Shown one piece after another: positions 1-5,496 of a stretch of 6,606 nucleotides of DNA. Under the pieces are notes generated by a model. It was not told the origin of the DNA, ran no database searches, and worked only from the letters and a program-made list of their open reading frames with translations. The stretch is from JBHEMT01 sp046262435 (GTDB lineage Bacteria > Chloroflexota > Dormibacteria > Aeolococcales > Aeolococcaceae), in contig JBHEMT010000009.1 of the NCBI GenBank assembly GCA_046262435.1, forward strand, positions 1-6,606, given 5' to 3'. Made by a program: the position numbers and the translations under genes. Every line of letters starts with the position of its first letter. Position 1 is the stretch's first letter.

Positions 1-447
1 CTCCACGGCATGGCCGGCTCTCGGCGAGTGGTGGAAATCCACGGCAGCACCCGGGGGGTGGTCTGCCTCAGCTGTGGACGCCGGCTCCCGGTGGGGGCCG
101 TCCTCGAGCGCGTCCGTGAGGGCGATGACGACCCCCACTGCGAGCGATGTGGCGGCCTGCTCAAGACCGCCACCATATCCTTCGGTCAGTCCCTGATAGA
201 GGAGGACCTGGAGCGGTGCTTCGCCGCCGCCCAGACCTGCGACCTCTGCCTGGCGGTGGGCTCCACCCTGTCGGTGTGGCCCGCGGCGGCGGTCCCGGTC
301 GAGGCGGTGCGCGCCGGCGCCCCGCTGGTGATCATCAACGATGGTGCCACCGACCTGGATGCGGCGGCCAGCCTGCGCATCTCCGGTCGCGCCGGAGTGG
401 TGCTCGAGGCCCTGGTTGACGGCCTGCGCGCCGCGCCGCCCGGGTGA
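1..447 (+). CDS. Sir2-family NAD-dependent protein deacylase (sirtuin), 5' end missing
   Basis: C-terminal 148 residues of a sirtuin, an enzyme that uses NAD to remove acyl groups from lysines, normally in the cytoplasm. The frame is open from base 1 and starts LHGMAGS, matching the family pattern in which LH-x-x-AGS follows the NAD-binding core, so the ATG at 10 is internal and the true start lies outside the window. Fragment residues: VEIHGS carries the catalytic histidine (H14). C22/C25 and C47/C50 form the structural zinc site. ISFGQ (about 60-63) corresponds to the usual FGE segment. GSTLSVWPAA (87-96) is the family's GTSL-x-V-x-PA motif with S and T exchanged. IIND (110-113) precedes the C-terminal nucleotide-binding strand. 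Missing are the Rossmann start (GAGxS) and the TQNID motif. The stop is TGA at 445-447, 24 nt before the next gene. Substrate and exact acyl preference cannot be read from this part. Confidence 0.95.
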   Translation, partial: LHGMAGSRRVVEIHGSTRGVVCLSCGRRLPVGAVLERVREGDDDPHCERCGGLLKTATISFGQSLIEEDLERCFAAAQTCDLCLAVGSTLSVWPAAAVPVEAVRAGAPLVIINDGATDLDAAASLRISGRAGVVLEALVDGLRAAPPG

Positions 448-459
448 CGAGTCTGCGCC

Positions 460-465
460 TACCCT
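460..465 (+). promoter_or_regulatory. Candidate -10 hexamer for a leaderless start
   Basis: TACCCT fits the TAnnnT -10 pattern of high-GC bacteria and lies 6 nt before the ATG at 472, so transcription would begin at or next to that ATG. No Shine-Dalgarno sequence is present. There is no clear -35 box. A similar arrangement precedes the gene at 4375. Confidence 0.4.
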
Positions 466-471
466 GTGTCG

Positions 472-972
472 ATGGCGACGGGACCGGCAGCGGCGCGGCG
501 GTCGCGGCGGCGTGGGCAGCGGTGGCGGGGATGGATCGTCCCCATCATCGGCGGGGTGACCCCGGTCCTGCTGATCGTGGTGAACATCGCCGTCTTCGTG
601 GTCAAGCATCTCCAGCAGTTCCGCTGGACGATCACCGGGCTGGCCTTCATCAGCGGGATCATGCTCAACTCGTGGATGGCGCTCAACATCTACCGAGCGG
701 TGCGCAGACGGTGGCCCGGCCATCCGCTGACCCGCGACCACAACCAGGAACTGGTGCTGGTACTTGGCATGGCCGGGGTCACGCTCAGTGCGGTGGTCAG
801 CGCGATCTTCTGCTACCGCGGACTGGGTGAGGAGGCCGATTTGCCCAACAAGCTGACCTTCCTCACCGGGGCGATCTCGATCGCGATTCCGATCGTGCTC
901 TCCGCCCTCTTCAAGCGGGAGGTGGGGGGCGACCGCGGCGTGGACCCCTCCGCCTCGGATCAGCGGCCGTGA
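472..972 (+). CDS. Small four-helix integral membrane protein, unknown function
   Basis: 166 residues; I do not recognise the family. The N-terminus is strongly basic (RRSRRRGQRWR, residues 9-19), followed by four likely transmembrane helices at about 21-44, 53-74, 94-115 and 127-147. The loop after helix 2 (RAVRRRWPGH) and the tail after helix 4 (FKRE) are positively charged, so both termini are predicted to be cytoplasmic. No catalytic motif is visible. The ATG at 472 was chosen because a TAnnnT hexamer ends 6 nt before it; a GTG at 466 would add two residues. The stop overlaps the start of the Tim44-like gene in the sequence GTGA (4 bp), so the two are probably translationally coupled and may act together at the membrane. 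That functional link is inference from position only. Confidence 0.85.
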   Translation: MATGPAAARRSRRRGQRWRGWIVPIIGGVTPVLLIVVNIAVFVVKHLQQFRWTITGLAFISGIMLNSWMALNIYRAVRRRWPGHPLTRDHNQELVLVLGMAGVTLSAVVSAIFCYRGLGEEADLPNKLTFLTGAISIAIPIVLSALFKREVGGDRGVDPSASDQRP

Positions 973-2078
973 CCGCGCTCCTCGGCACCCTGCTGGCGCG
1001 CGCCGGCGGTGGCCAGTCGTTCGGCGGGGGCGGCCACTCGTTCGGCGGCAGCTCGTACGGTGGCGGCGGCTACTCCTCGGGCGGCGGTTACTACGGTGGT
1101 GGTGGCTACTACGGTGGCGGTGGCTACTACGGCGGCGGCTTCGGTGGTGGAGGCATCGGCCTGGTCGTCATCCTCCTGGTGCTCTTCGTGGTCATCGTCC
1201 CGCTCCTCCGGGTGGGATTCTCGCTTTGGTCGTCAGGCCGGCTCAGTGGTCTGGGCGGGGCGGGCGGGCTCGGCGACGGAGGTGGCATCCCGGGCGAACG
1301 CTACGGGGGCTATGCGGATGCGCCCAGCGGGCAGCCTGTGGGTGCTGCCGCCGGCTACGACCAGCAGCAGGGTGTCAGCGCAGCCGCCGGCTACCCGGCG
1401 GACCGGAGCGCGAGCGCGGCCTCCGGGTACGACGACAGCCACCCCGTGGGGGCGCCGGATCGTTTTCAGGGGGCGGCGCTTCCCGGCAGCGACGAGCCGA
1501 GCTTCGCCAGCGCGGGGGATCCCGCCCATGGCCTGGAGGCGATCCGGGCCCACGACCCGGCGTTCGACGAAGCCGCGTTCCTGGCCCGGGTTGAGCGGGT
1601 GTTCTTCGTGGTCCAGCAGGCATGGTCGCAGTGCCAGCCGATGGCCAGCCGCCAGGTGATGGCCGACGGTGTCTGGCAGCAGCACAAGACCCAGATCGAG
1701 AACTACATCGCCCGCGGGCAGCACAACGCGCTCGACGGTCTCGCAGTCGGCAATGTCCGGCTCACCAGCGCGCATAGCGATGCCACCTTCGACACCGTCA
1801 CCGTGCGCATCCGTGCGGCATCCGCCGACTACGATGTTGATGACAGGACCGGCCGAATGGTGAGCGGTCACCGCGACGTCGAGGAGTGGCAGGAGGACTG
1901 GCTGTTCCAGCGGTCCTCCAAGGCGGTGACCAAGCCCGGCGCCAGCTTGGGGGAGCAGCGGTGCCCCAACTGCGGGGCGCCACTGGATGTCGACCTCGCC
2001 GGGGTGTGCTCGTACTGCAGGGCATCGGTGATGAGCGGTGCGTATGACTGGGTGTTGAGCCGGATCGAGCAGATCTAG
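969..2078 (+). CDS. Tim44-like domain membrane protein with C-terminal zinc ribbon
   Basis: 369 residues. A 12-residue hydrophobic lead ending in ARA comes first, then a Gly/Ser/Tyr-rich stretch (13-63) and one strong transmembrane helix (62-82, followed by R81 and R91). Next is a low-complexity Gly/Ala/Ser linker to about 185, then a Tim44-like domain (about 190-322: HDPAFDEAAFLARV, QPMASRQVMADGVW, the NYIARGQHNALDGLAVGNV region and EEWQEDWLFQR). It ends in a zinc ribbon with C332-x2-C335 and C347-x2-C350. In mitochondria Tim44 links Hsp70 to the TIM23 import channel. Bacterial relatives are mostly uncharacterised inner-membrane proteins, so a transport role here is only inferred from the family. 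The charge pattern puts the Tim44 and ribbon part in the cytoplasm. The GTG start overlaps the preceding stop, and no other start lies in frame nearby. The lead is too short for a normal signal peptide. Confidence 0.88.
   Translation: MTALLGTLLARAGGGQSFGGGGHSFGGSSYGGGGYSSGGGYYGGGGYYGGGGYYGGGFGGGGIGLVVILLVLFVVIVPLLRVGFSLWSSGRLSGLGGAGGLGDGGGIPGERYGGYADAPSGQPVGAAAGYDQQQGVSAAAGYPADRSASAASGYDDSHPVGAPDRFQGAALPGSDEPSFASAGDPAHGLEAIRAHDPAFDEAAFLARVERVFFVVQQAWSQCQPMASRQVMADGVWQQHKTQIENYIARGQHNALDGLAVGNVRLTSAHSDATFDTVTVRIRAASADYDVDDRTGRMVSGHRDVEEWQEDWLFQRSSKAVTKPGASLGEQRCPNCGAPLDVDLAGVCSYCRASVMSGAYDWVLSRIEQI
1089..1142 (+). repeat. Three 18-nt tandem units coding Tyr-Tyr-Gly repeats
   Basis: Units at 1089-1106, 1107-1124 and 1125-1142 each begin TACTACGG and code for YYGGGG, YYGGGG and YYGGGF. 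They differ mostly at third positions. They sit in the Gly-rich segment before the transmembrane helix of the Tim44-like protein. Slippage here could change the length of the segment without shifting frame. Confidence 0.85.
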
Positions 2079-2178
2079 CGCCCGACCGCCGGCGTGGATA
2101 GCCGCGTTGATGGCGCGGCCCAGAAGGGCGCGGTCCCCACGCGCACGGCCACGTACATCGCCGCGGTGCTCCCTCGGC

Positions 2179-2213
2179 AACAAAAGCGGCACCGGGATGT
2201 TCCCGGTGCCGCT
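2179..2213 (-). terminator. Intrinsic terminator of dnaK
   Basis: A perfect 13-bp stem pairs AGCGGCACCGGGA (2185-2197) with TCCCGGTGCCGCT (2201-2213) around a 3-nt loop. On the minus strand it is followed by TTTTGTT, giving the U-tract of a Rho-independent terminator 40 nt after the dnaK stop. On the plus strand there is no U-tract, so it probably serves only dnaK, although the hairpin could also slow read-through from the Tim44-like gene. Confidence 0.9.
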
Positions 2214-2253
2214 CTGTCGCTGCTCGGTTGCGCCGCCCCTGTGTGAGGTGGGG

Positions 2254-4167
2254 TTAGACCTCTTTGAACTCGGCGTCCACCACGTCGTCGTGGGCGCCGG
2301 GATGGGCCCCCTGGGGCTGTGGTTCGGGGGCGGCTCCCTCGGTGGGCGTGGCGCCGTCGCTTGGCGGGGGCTGGTTGGCGTACACGGCTTCACCGATCTT
2401 CTGGATGTTGGCCTGGAGGTCGTCGGACGCCGCCTTGATCTTCTCAGTGTCGTTGGCGGCGATCGCCTCGCGCACCGCAGTGATCTTGGTCTCCATCTCG
2501 GTGCGCAGCTCGCCGGGCACCTTGTCGCCGGCATCCTTGAGCGCCTTCTCGGCCTGGAAGGCGAGCTGGTCTGCGCGGTTCTTGGTTTCCACGGCCTCGG
2601 CGCGCTGCCGGTCGGACTCGGCGTTGGCCTCGGCCTCCTTGACCATGCGGTCGACCTCCTCCTTCTTGAGGGTGGTCGAGCCGGTGATGGTCACCCGGTT
2701 CTCCTTGCCGGTTCCGCGGTCCTTGGCGGTGACATGGAGGATGCCGTTGGCGTCGATGTCGAAGGTGACCTCGATCTGTGGCATCCCGCGCGGTGCCGGG
2801 GGGATGCCGTCGAGCTGGAAGGTGCCGAGAATGCGGTTGTCGCGAGCCATCGGGCGCTCGCCCTGAAGCACGACCACCTCGACGCTGGGCTGCGAGTCGG
2901 CCGCTGTCGAGAAGACCTGGCTCTTGCTGGTGGGGATCGTGGTGTTGCGCTCGATCAACTTGGTGTTGACCTCGCCCTCGGTCATGATCCCCATGCTCAG
3001 CGGGGTGACGTCGAGGAGCAGGACGTCCTTGACCTCGCCCTTGAGCACGCCCGCCTGGATGGCGGCCCCGACCGCGACCACCTCGTCGGGGTTGACCCCA
3101 CGGTGCGCGTCCTTGCCGGTCATTCCCTTGACCAGCTCCTGAATGACGGGCATCCGCGTGGAGCCGCCCACCAGGATCACCTCGTCGAGCTCCTTGGCCG
3201 ACATGCCGGCGTCCTTGAGGGCGTCCTCGAAGGGCTGGCGGCAGCGCGCCGTCAGGTCGTCGGTGAGCTGCTCAAACTTGGCGCGCGAGAGGTTCAACGC
3301 GAGGTGCTTGGGGCCGCTCGCATCCGCGGTGATGAAGGGAAGGTTGACCTCGGTCTCGGGCCGCTGCGAGAGCTCGATCTTGGCCTTCTCGGCGGCCTCG
3401 GTGAGCCGCTGCAGCGCCTGGCGGTCACCGCGAAGATCGATCCCCTGGTCGCGCTTGAACTCGTCGGCGAGCCAGTCAACGATGCGCCGGTCGTAGTCGT
3501 CACCACCGAGGTGGGTATCGCCGTTGGTGGACTTGACCTCGAACACACCCTCACCGACCTCGAGTACGGAGACGTCGAAGGTGCCACCACCGAGGTCGAA
3601 GACGAGGATCTTCTCGTTCTCCTTCTTCTCCAGCCCGTAGGCCAGCGAGGCGGCGGTGGGCTCATTGATGATCCGCAGAACATTCAGTCCGGCGATCTGG
3701 CCGGCGTTCTTGGTGGCCTGGCGCTGCGAGTCGTTGAAGTACGCGGGGACAGTGATCACCGCGTCCGTGACGGTCTCGCCCAGGTATGCCTCGGCGTCCG
3801 TCTTGAGCTTCTGAAGCACCATCGCCGACACCTGCTCGGGGGTGTAGGTCTGGCCTCCGGCCTCGACCTCGACGCGGCCGTCCTTCCCGGAGATCACCTT
3901 GTAGGGCACCTGCTTGGCCTCGTTGGAGACCTCGGCGAGCTGGCGGCCCATGAATCGCTTGATCGAGGAGACGGTGTTGTCCGGGTTGACGGCTGCCTGA
4001 CGGCGGGCGAGCTGTCCAACCAGCCGCTCACCGCTGCGGGTGAAGGCGACCACCGAGGGAGTGGTCCGGCCGCCCTCCGCGTTGGCGATGACAACCGGCT
4101 CGCCGCCCTCCATCACCGCAACCACGCTGTTGGTGGTGCCGAGATCGATACCGACGGTCTTTGCCAT
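2254..4167 (-). CDS. dnaK: Molecular chaperone DnaK (Hsp70)
   Basis: 637 residues, full length. DnaK is the cytoplasmic ATP-driven chaperone that binds exposed hydrophobic peptides and works with DnaJ and GrpE. ATPase domain (about 1-380): GIDLGTTNS at 6-14, ITVPAYFND at 138-146, RIINEPTAASLAYG at 165-178, DLGGGTFDVS at 191-200, LVGGSTRMP at 332-340. Linker DVLLLDV at 381-387. Beta substrate-binding domain about 388-500, including LQGER and PPAPRGMPQIEVTFDIDANG. Helical lid about 500-598, then a Pro/Gly/Ala-rich tail ending DDVVDAEFKEV. The segment at about 75-98 is the insert found in diderm-type DnaKs and absent from actinobacterial and Firmicutes ones. Odd point: the usual GIETxGGVMT after the linker reads GIMTEGEVNT (393-402). 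The ATG is preceded by AAGGTAGGG. The gene is monocistronic: terminator downstream, divergent gene upstream, no grpE, dnaJ or hspR here. I see no CIRCE (TTAGCACTC-N9-GAGTGCTAA) or HAIR operator upstream. It could be one of several dnaK paralogues. Confidence 0.98.
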   Translation of the reverse strand: MAKTVGIDLGTTNSVVAVMEGGEPVVIANAEGGRTTPSVVAFTRSGERLVGQLARRQAAVNPDNTVSSIKRFMGRQLAEVSNEAKQVPYKVISGKDGRVEVEAGGQTYTPEQVSAMVLQKLKTDAEAYLGETVTDAVITVPAYFNDSQRQATKNAGQIAGLNVLRIINEPTAASLAYGLEKKENEKILVFDLGGGTFDVSVLEVGEGVFEVKSTNGDTHLGGDDYDRRIVDWLADEFKRDQGIDLRGDRQALQRLTEAAEKAKIELSQRPETEVNLPFITADASGPKHLALNLSRAKFEQLTDDLTARCRQPFEDALKDAGMSAKELDEVILVGGSTRMPVIQELVKGMTGKDAHRGVNPDEVVAVGAAIQAGVLKGEVKDVLLLDVTPLSMGIMTEGEVNTKLIERNTTIPTSKSQVFSTAADSQPSVEVVVLQGERPMARDNRILGTFQLDGIPPAPRGMPQIEVTFDIDANGILHVTAKDRGTGKENRVTITGSTTLKKEEVDRMVKEAEANAESDRQRAEAVETKNRADQLAFQAEKALKDAGDKVPGELRTEMETKITAVREAIAANDTEKIKAASDDLQANIQKIGEAVYANQPPPSDGATPTEGAAPEPQPQGAHPGAHDDVVDAEFKEV

Positions 4168-4173
4168 GTTCAG

Positions 4174-4182
4174 CCCTACCTT
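4174..4182 (-). promoter_or_regulatory. Ribosome binding site of dnaK
   Basis: The minus strand reads AAGGTAGGG, ending 6 nt before the ATG at 4167. It is a purine-rich Shine-Dalgarno-like sequence that supports this start, which also matches the family N-terminus (MAKTVGIDLGTT). Confidence 0.6.
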
Positions 4183-4251
4183 TGCTTGTTTTCTCGAATG
4201 TGGGGTGGCGCGCCGGACGCGGCGCGGCGCTGGACATTCAATACCGCCGGG

Positions 4252-4290
4252 GTGGCCATGCTAAACGCCCCATCCCCTGCATCGTGGCCA
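4252..4290. promoter_or_regulatory. Pair of GTGGCCA sites in the dnaK / 4375 divergent region
   Basis: GTGGCCA occurs at 4252-4258 and again at 4284-4290. Each contains the palindrome TGGCCA. The copies are 32 nt apart, about three helical turns, on the same DNA face in the 207-bp space between the divergent dnaK and the 117-aa gene. This is the kind of spacing a dimeric regulator could use. Chance is not excluded, because TGGCCA is not rare in GC-rich DNA. No known heat-shock operator is recognisable in this region. Confidence 0.25.
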
Positions 4291-4361
4291 CGAACAGCGC
4301 TTGCAGCCAGCGGTGGAAGGCGGCCGACATGTCCGCGCGAAGCTCCGCACTGGGGGAGGGC

Positions 4362-4367
4362 TAGGCT
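4362..4367 (+). promoter_or_regulatory. Candidate -10 hexamer for a leaderless start
   Basis: TAGGCT lies 7 nt before the ATG at 4375. With normal -10 to +1 spacing, transcription would begin at the ATG. The only purine-rich run nearby (GGGAGGG, 4354-4360) is 14 nt from the ATG, too far for a good Shine-Dalgarno site. No clear -35 box is seen. Confidence 0.4.
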
Positions 4368-4374
4368 TCGTCCG

Positions 4375-4728
4375 ATGAACGGCGAAGGTCCCGCCTCGCA
4401 GCTCCGCGACCTGCGCGACCGGGCCGACCAGGACTTCCTGACGCCGGCCGACCCCAACGCGAGCCGGGAGGCGGGACGCCACCAGGTGGATCTCATCGAG
4501 CTCGGGCTGCGGGTGGCCTGCACCCGGGCGCGCTACCCCAACCGACCGGACGGCACCGACCTCTATGTGGTCACCGTCTCGCGGCTGGCGCTCAACGCCC
4601 AGCCCCAGGTCGCCGAAGCGCAGACCGTGCTCAGCCTGCTGTTCGGGCGCTCCGCCGGGCGGGTCGAGGAGCGGCCGAGCGGACCGCTGATTCGCAGCTA
4701 CCGGGTCGCGGCCGCCGCGACCGAATAG
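4375..4728 (+). CDS. Uncharacterised 117-aa protein
   Basis: I do not recognise this protein. It is hydrophilic, with an Arg/Asp-rich N-terminal helix (RDLRDRADQD, 11-20), and a likely alpha/beta core: VDLIELGLRVACTRARYP (38-55), DLYVVTVSRLAL (62-73), VAEAQTVLSLLFGR (79-92) and LIRSYRVA (105-112). It has no signal peptide or membrane helix, and a single Cys (C49). Reasons to call it real: GC at the third codon position is very high, it ends 13 bp before the pcm stop without overlapping it, and a TAnnnT hexamer sits at the leaderless distance from its ATG. The same frame stays open far upstream through the antisense of dnaK, so a start predicted further upstream would be wrong. A 169-codon frame on the opposite strand is codon-aligned with it and is judged a shadow. 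Confidence 0.75.
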   Translation: MNGEGPASQLRDLRDRADQDFLTPADPNASREAGRHQVDLIELGLRVACTRARYPNRPDGTDLYVVTVSRLALNAQPQVAEAQTVLSLLFGRSAGRVEERPSGPLIRSYRVAAAATE

Positions 4729-4741
4729 CGTCCCGGCAGGC

Positions 4742-5416
4742 TCAGCGCTCCTCCGGGTACCCCTGCTCACCGATCAGGGGCACGAAGCGGCAGGGCCCGA
4801 GCTCCGCCCGTTCGAGTCCGCTGCCGGTCCGCCGGATCCGAATGAGGACATCCGCTTCGCCGCGGGCCAGGGGCACCACCAGCCGACCGCCCTCGGCGAG
4901 CTGCTCGGTCAGGCCCTCGGGAAGCCGCGGAGCCCGCGCAGCCACCACGATGGCGTCGTAGGGCGCCATCGGAGGCCAGCCCGTGCTGCCGTCTCCCTGA
5001 ACCACCTCCACGTCGTAGCCAAGCCGGTCGAGCCGTTCGCGAGCTGACCGAACCAGGCCGGGGAGACGCTCCACGCTGGTCACCCGAGCGCCGCACCGGG
5101 CGAGGACCGCCGCCTGGTAGCCGCTCCCCGTCCCCACATCCAGCACCCGCTCCCCGCCCTCCAGCTGGAGCGCGCCCACCAGGGTGGCGACCATCAGCGG
5201 TTGCGAGATGGTCTGTCCATCACCGATCGGCAAGGGCCGGTCCGCGTAGGCCTCGGAGCCCAGCTCGGCGGCGACGAAGTGCTCGCGCCGCACCGTCGCC
5301 ATCGCAGCCAACACGCGGCGGTCGTCGATTCCACCCTCCCGCAGGCGCAGCATCATCCGGGCCTCCGGTGCCCGCGGGTCAAGGAACCACTGCCGCCAGA
5401 GCCGGAGGGGGTGCAT
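4742..5416 (-). CDS. pcm: Protein-L-isoaspartate O-methyltransferase
   Basis: 224 residues from the chosen start. Pcm uses S-adenosylmethionine to methylate L-isoaspartyl residues formed by ageing of Asn and Asp, which starts their repair in the cytoplasm. Visible motifs (numbered from 5416): IGDGQTISQPLMVA (64-77), the family's substrate-side signature; VLDVGTGSGYQAAVLA (91-106), the AdoMet motif I; SVER (114-117), with the acidic residue that binds the ribose; GDGSTGW (141-147); YDAIVVAARAP (153-163); and the C-terminal FVPLIG (211-216). The start is uncertain. ATG 5446 would add 10 residues with poor coding character. ATG 5416 fits the family N-terminus and the GC-rich third positions. ATG 5356 has a good GGAGG 5 nt upstream and gives 204 residues, close to E. 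coli Pcm (208). It lies downstream of the 165-aa gene on the same strand, with an inverted repeat around the start, and converges on the 117-aa gene. Confidence 0.96.
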   Translation of the reverse strand: MHPLRLWRQWFLDPRAPEARMMLRLREGGIDDRRVLAAMATVRREHFVAAELGSEAYADRPLPIGDGQTISQPLMVATLVGALQLEGGERVLDVGTGSGYQAAVLARCGARVTSVERLPGLVRSARERLDRLGYDVEVVQGDGSTGWPPMAPYDAIVVAARAPRLPEGLTEQLAEGGRLVVPLARGEADVLIRIRRTGSGLERAELGPCRFVPLIGEQGYPEER

Positions 5417-5464
5417 GGTTGGCGATCTACCCCCCGGGCGATCCATGGTGCGCCGGCTCTGGCG
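5394..5464 (-). repeat. Inverted repeat enclosing two candidate pcm starts
   Basis: CGCCAGAGCCGG (5394-5405) and CCGGCTCTGGCG (5453-5464) are perfect 12-nt reverse complements, 47 nt apart. Inside them, minus-strand GGGGGT (5434-5429) can pair with ACCCCC (5412-5407) around a 16-nt loop that holds the ATG at 5416. The ATG at 5446 lies in the 5' side bulge. In pcm mRNA this would give a long bulged hairpin over the translation start. Regulation is inference. Confidence 0.5.
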
Positions 5465-5496
5465 AGGTCGACAGTGTCACCGCAGCATGGCTCGAG

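Noticed and set aside
10..447. ATG at 10 as the sirtuin start
   Set aside because: The residues before it (LHG) continue the sirtuin pattern, and the NAD-binding half would be missing. The gene is cut by the window edge.
2101..2119. Terminator for the Tim44-like gene (GCCGCG / CGCGGC hairpin)
   Set aside because: The stem is only 6 bp with a 7-nt loop and no T-run follows. Such short GC dyads are common in this DNA.
1233..2534. 433-codon minus-strand frame
   Set aside because: It is codon-aligned antisense to the Tim44-like gene, runs through the dnaK terminator and overlaps the dnaK C-terminus out of frame. It has no recognisable domain.
2107..4728. Long plus-strand frame of 873 codons as one gene
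   Set aside because: Most of it is the exact codon-aligned antisense of dnaK, and the Leu/Val/Gly/Asp-rich translation has no protein character there. Only the last 118 codons (4375-4728) are kept as a gene.
4261..4770. 169-codon minus-strand frame overlapping the 117-aa gene
   Set aside because: It overlaps the pcm C-terminus and is codon-aligned antisense to the 117-aa frame, which has the better start context and fits the gap.
5447..5496. Separate small gene between the 165-aa gene and pcm
   Set aside because: Only 50 bp up to the first pcm ATG, no ribosome binding site, and one arm of the inverted repeat lies there.
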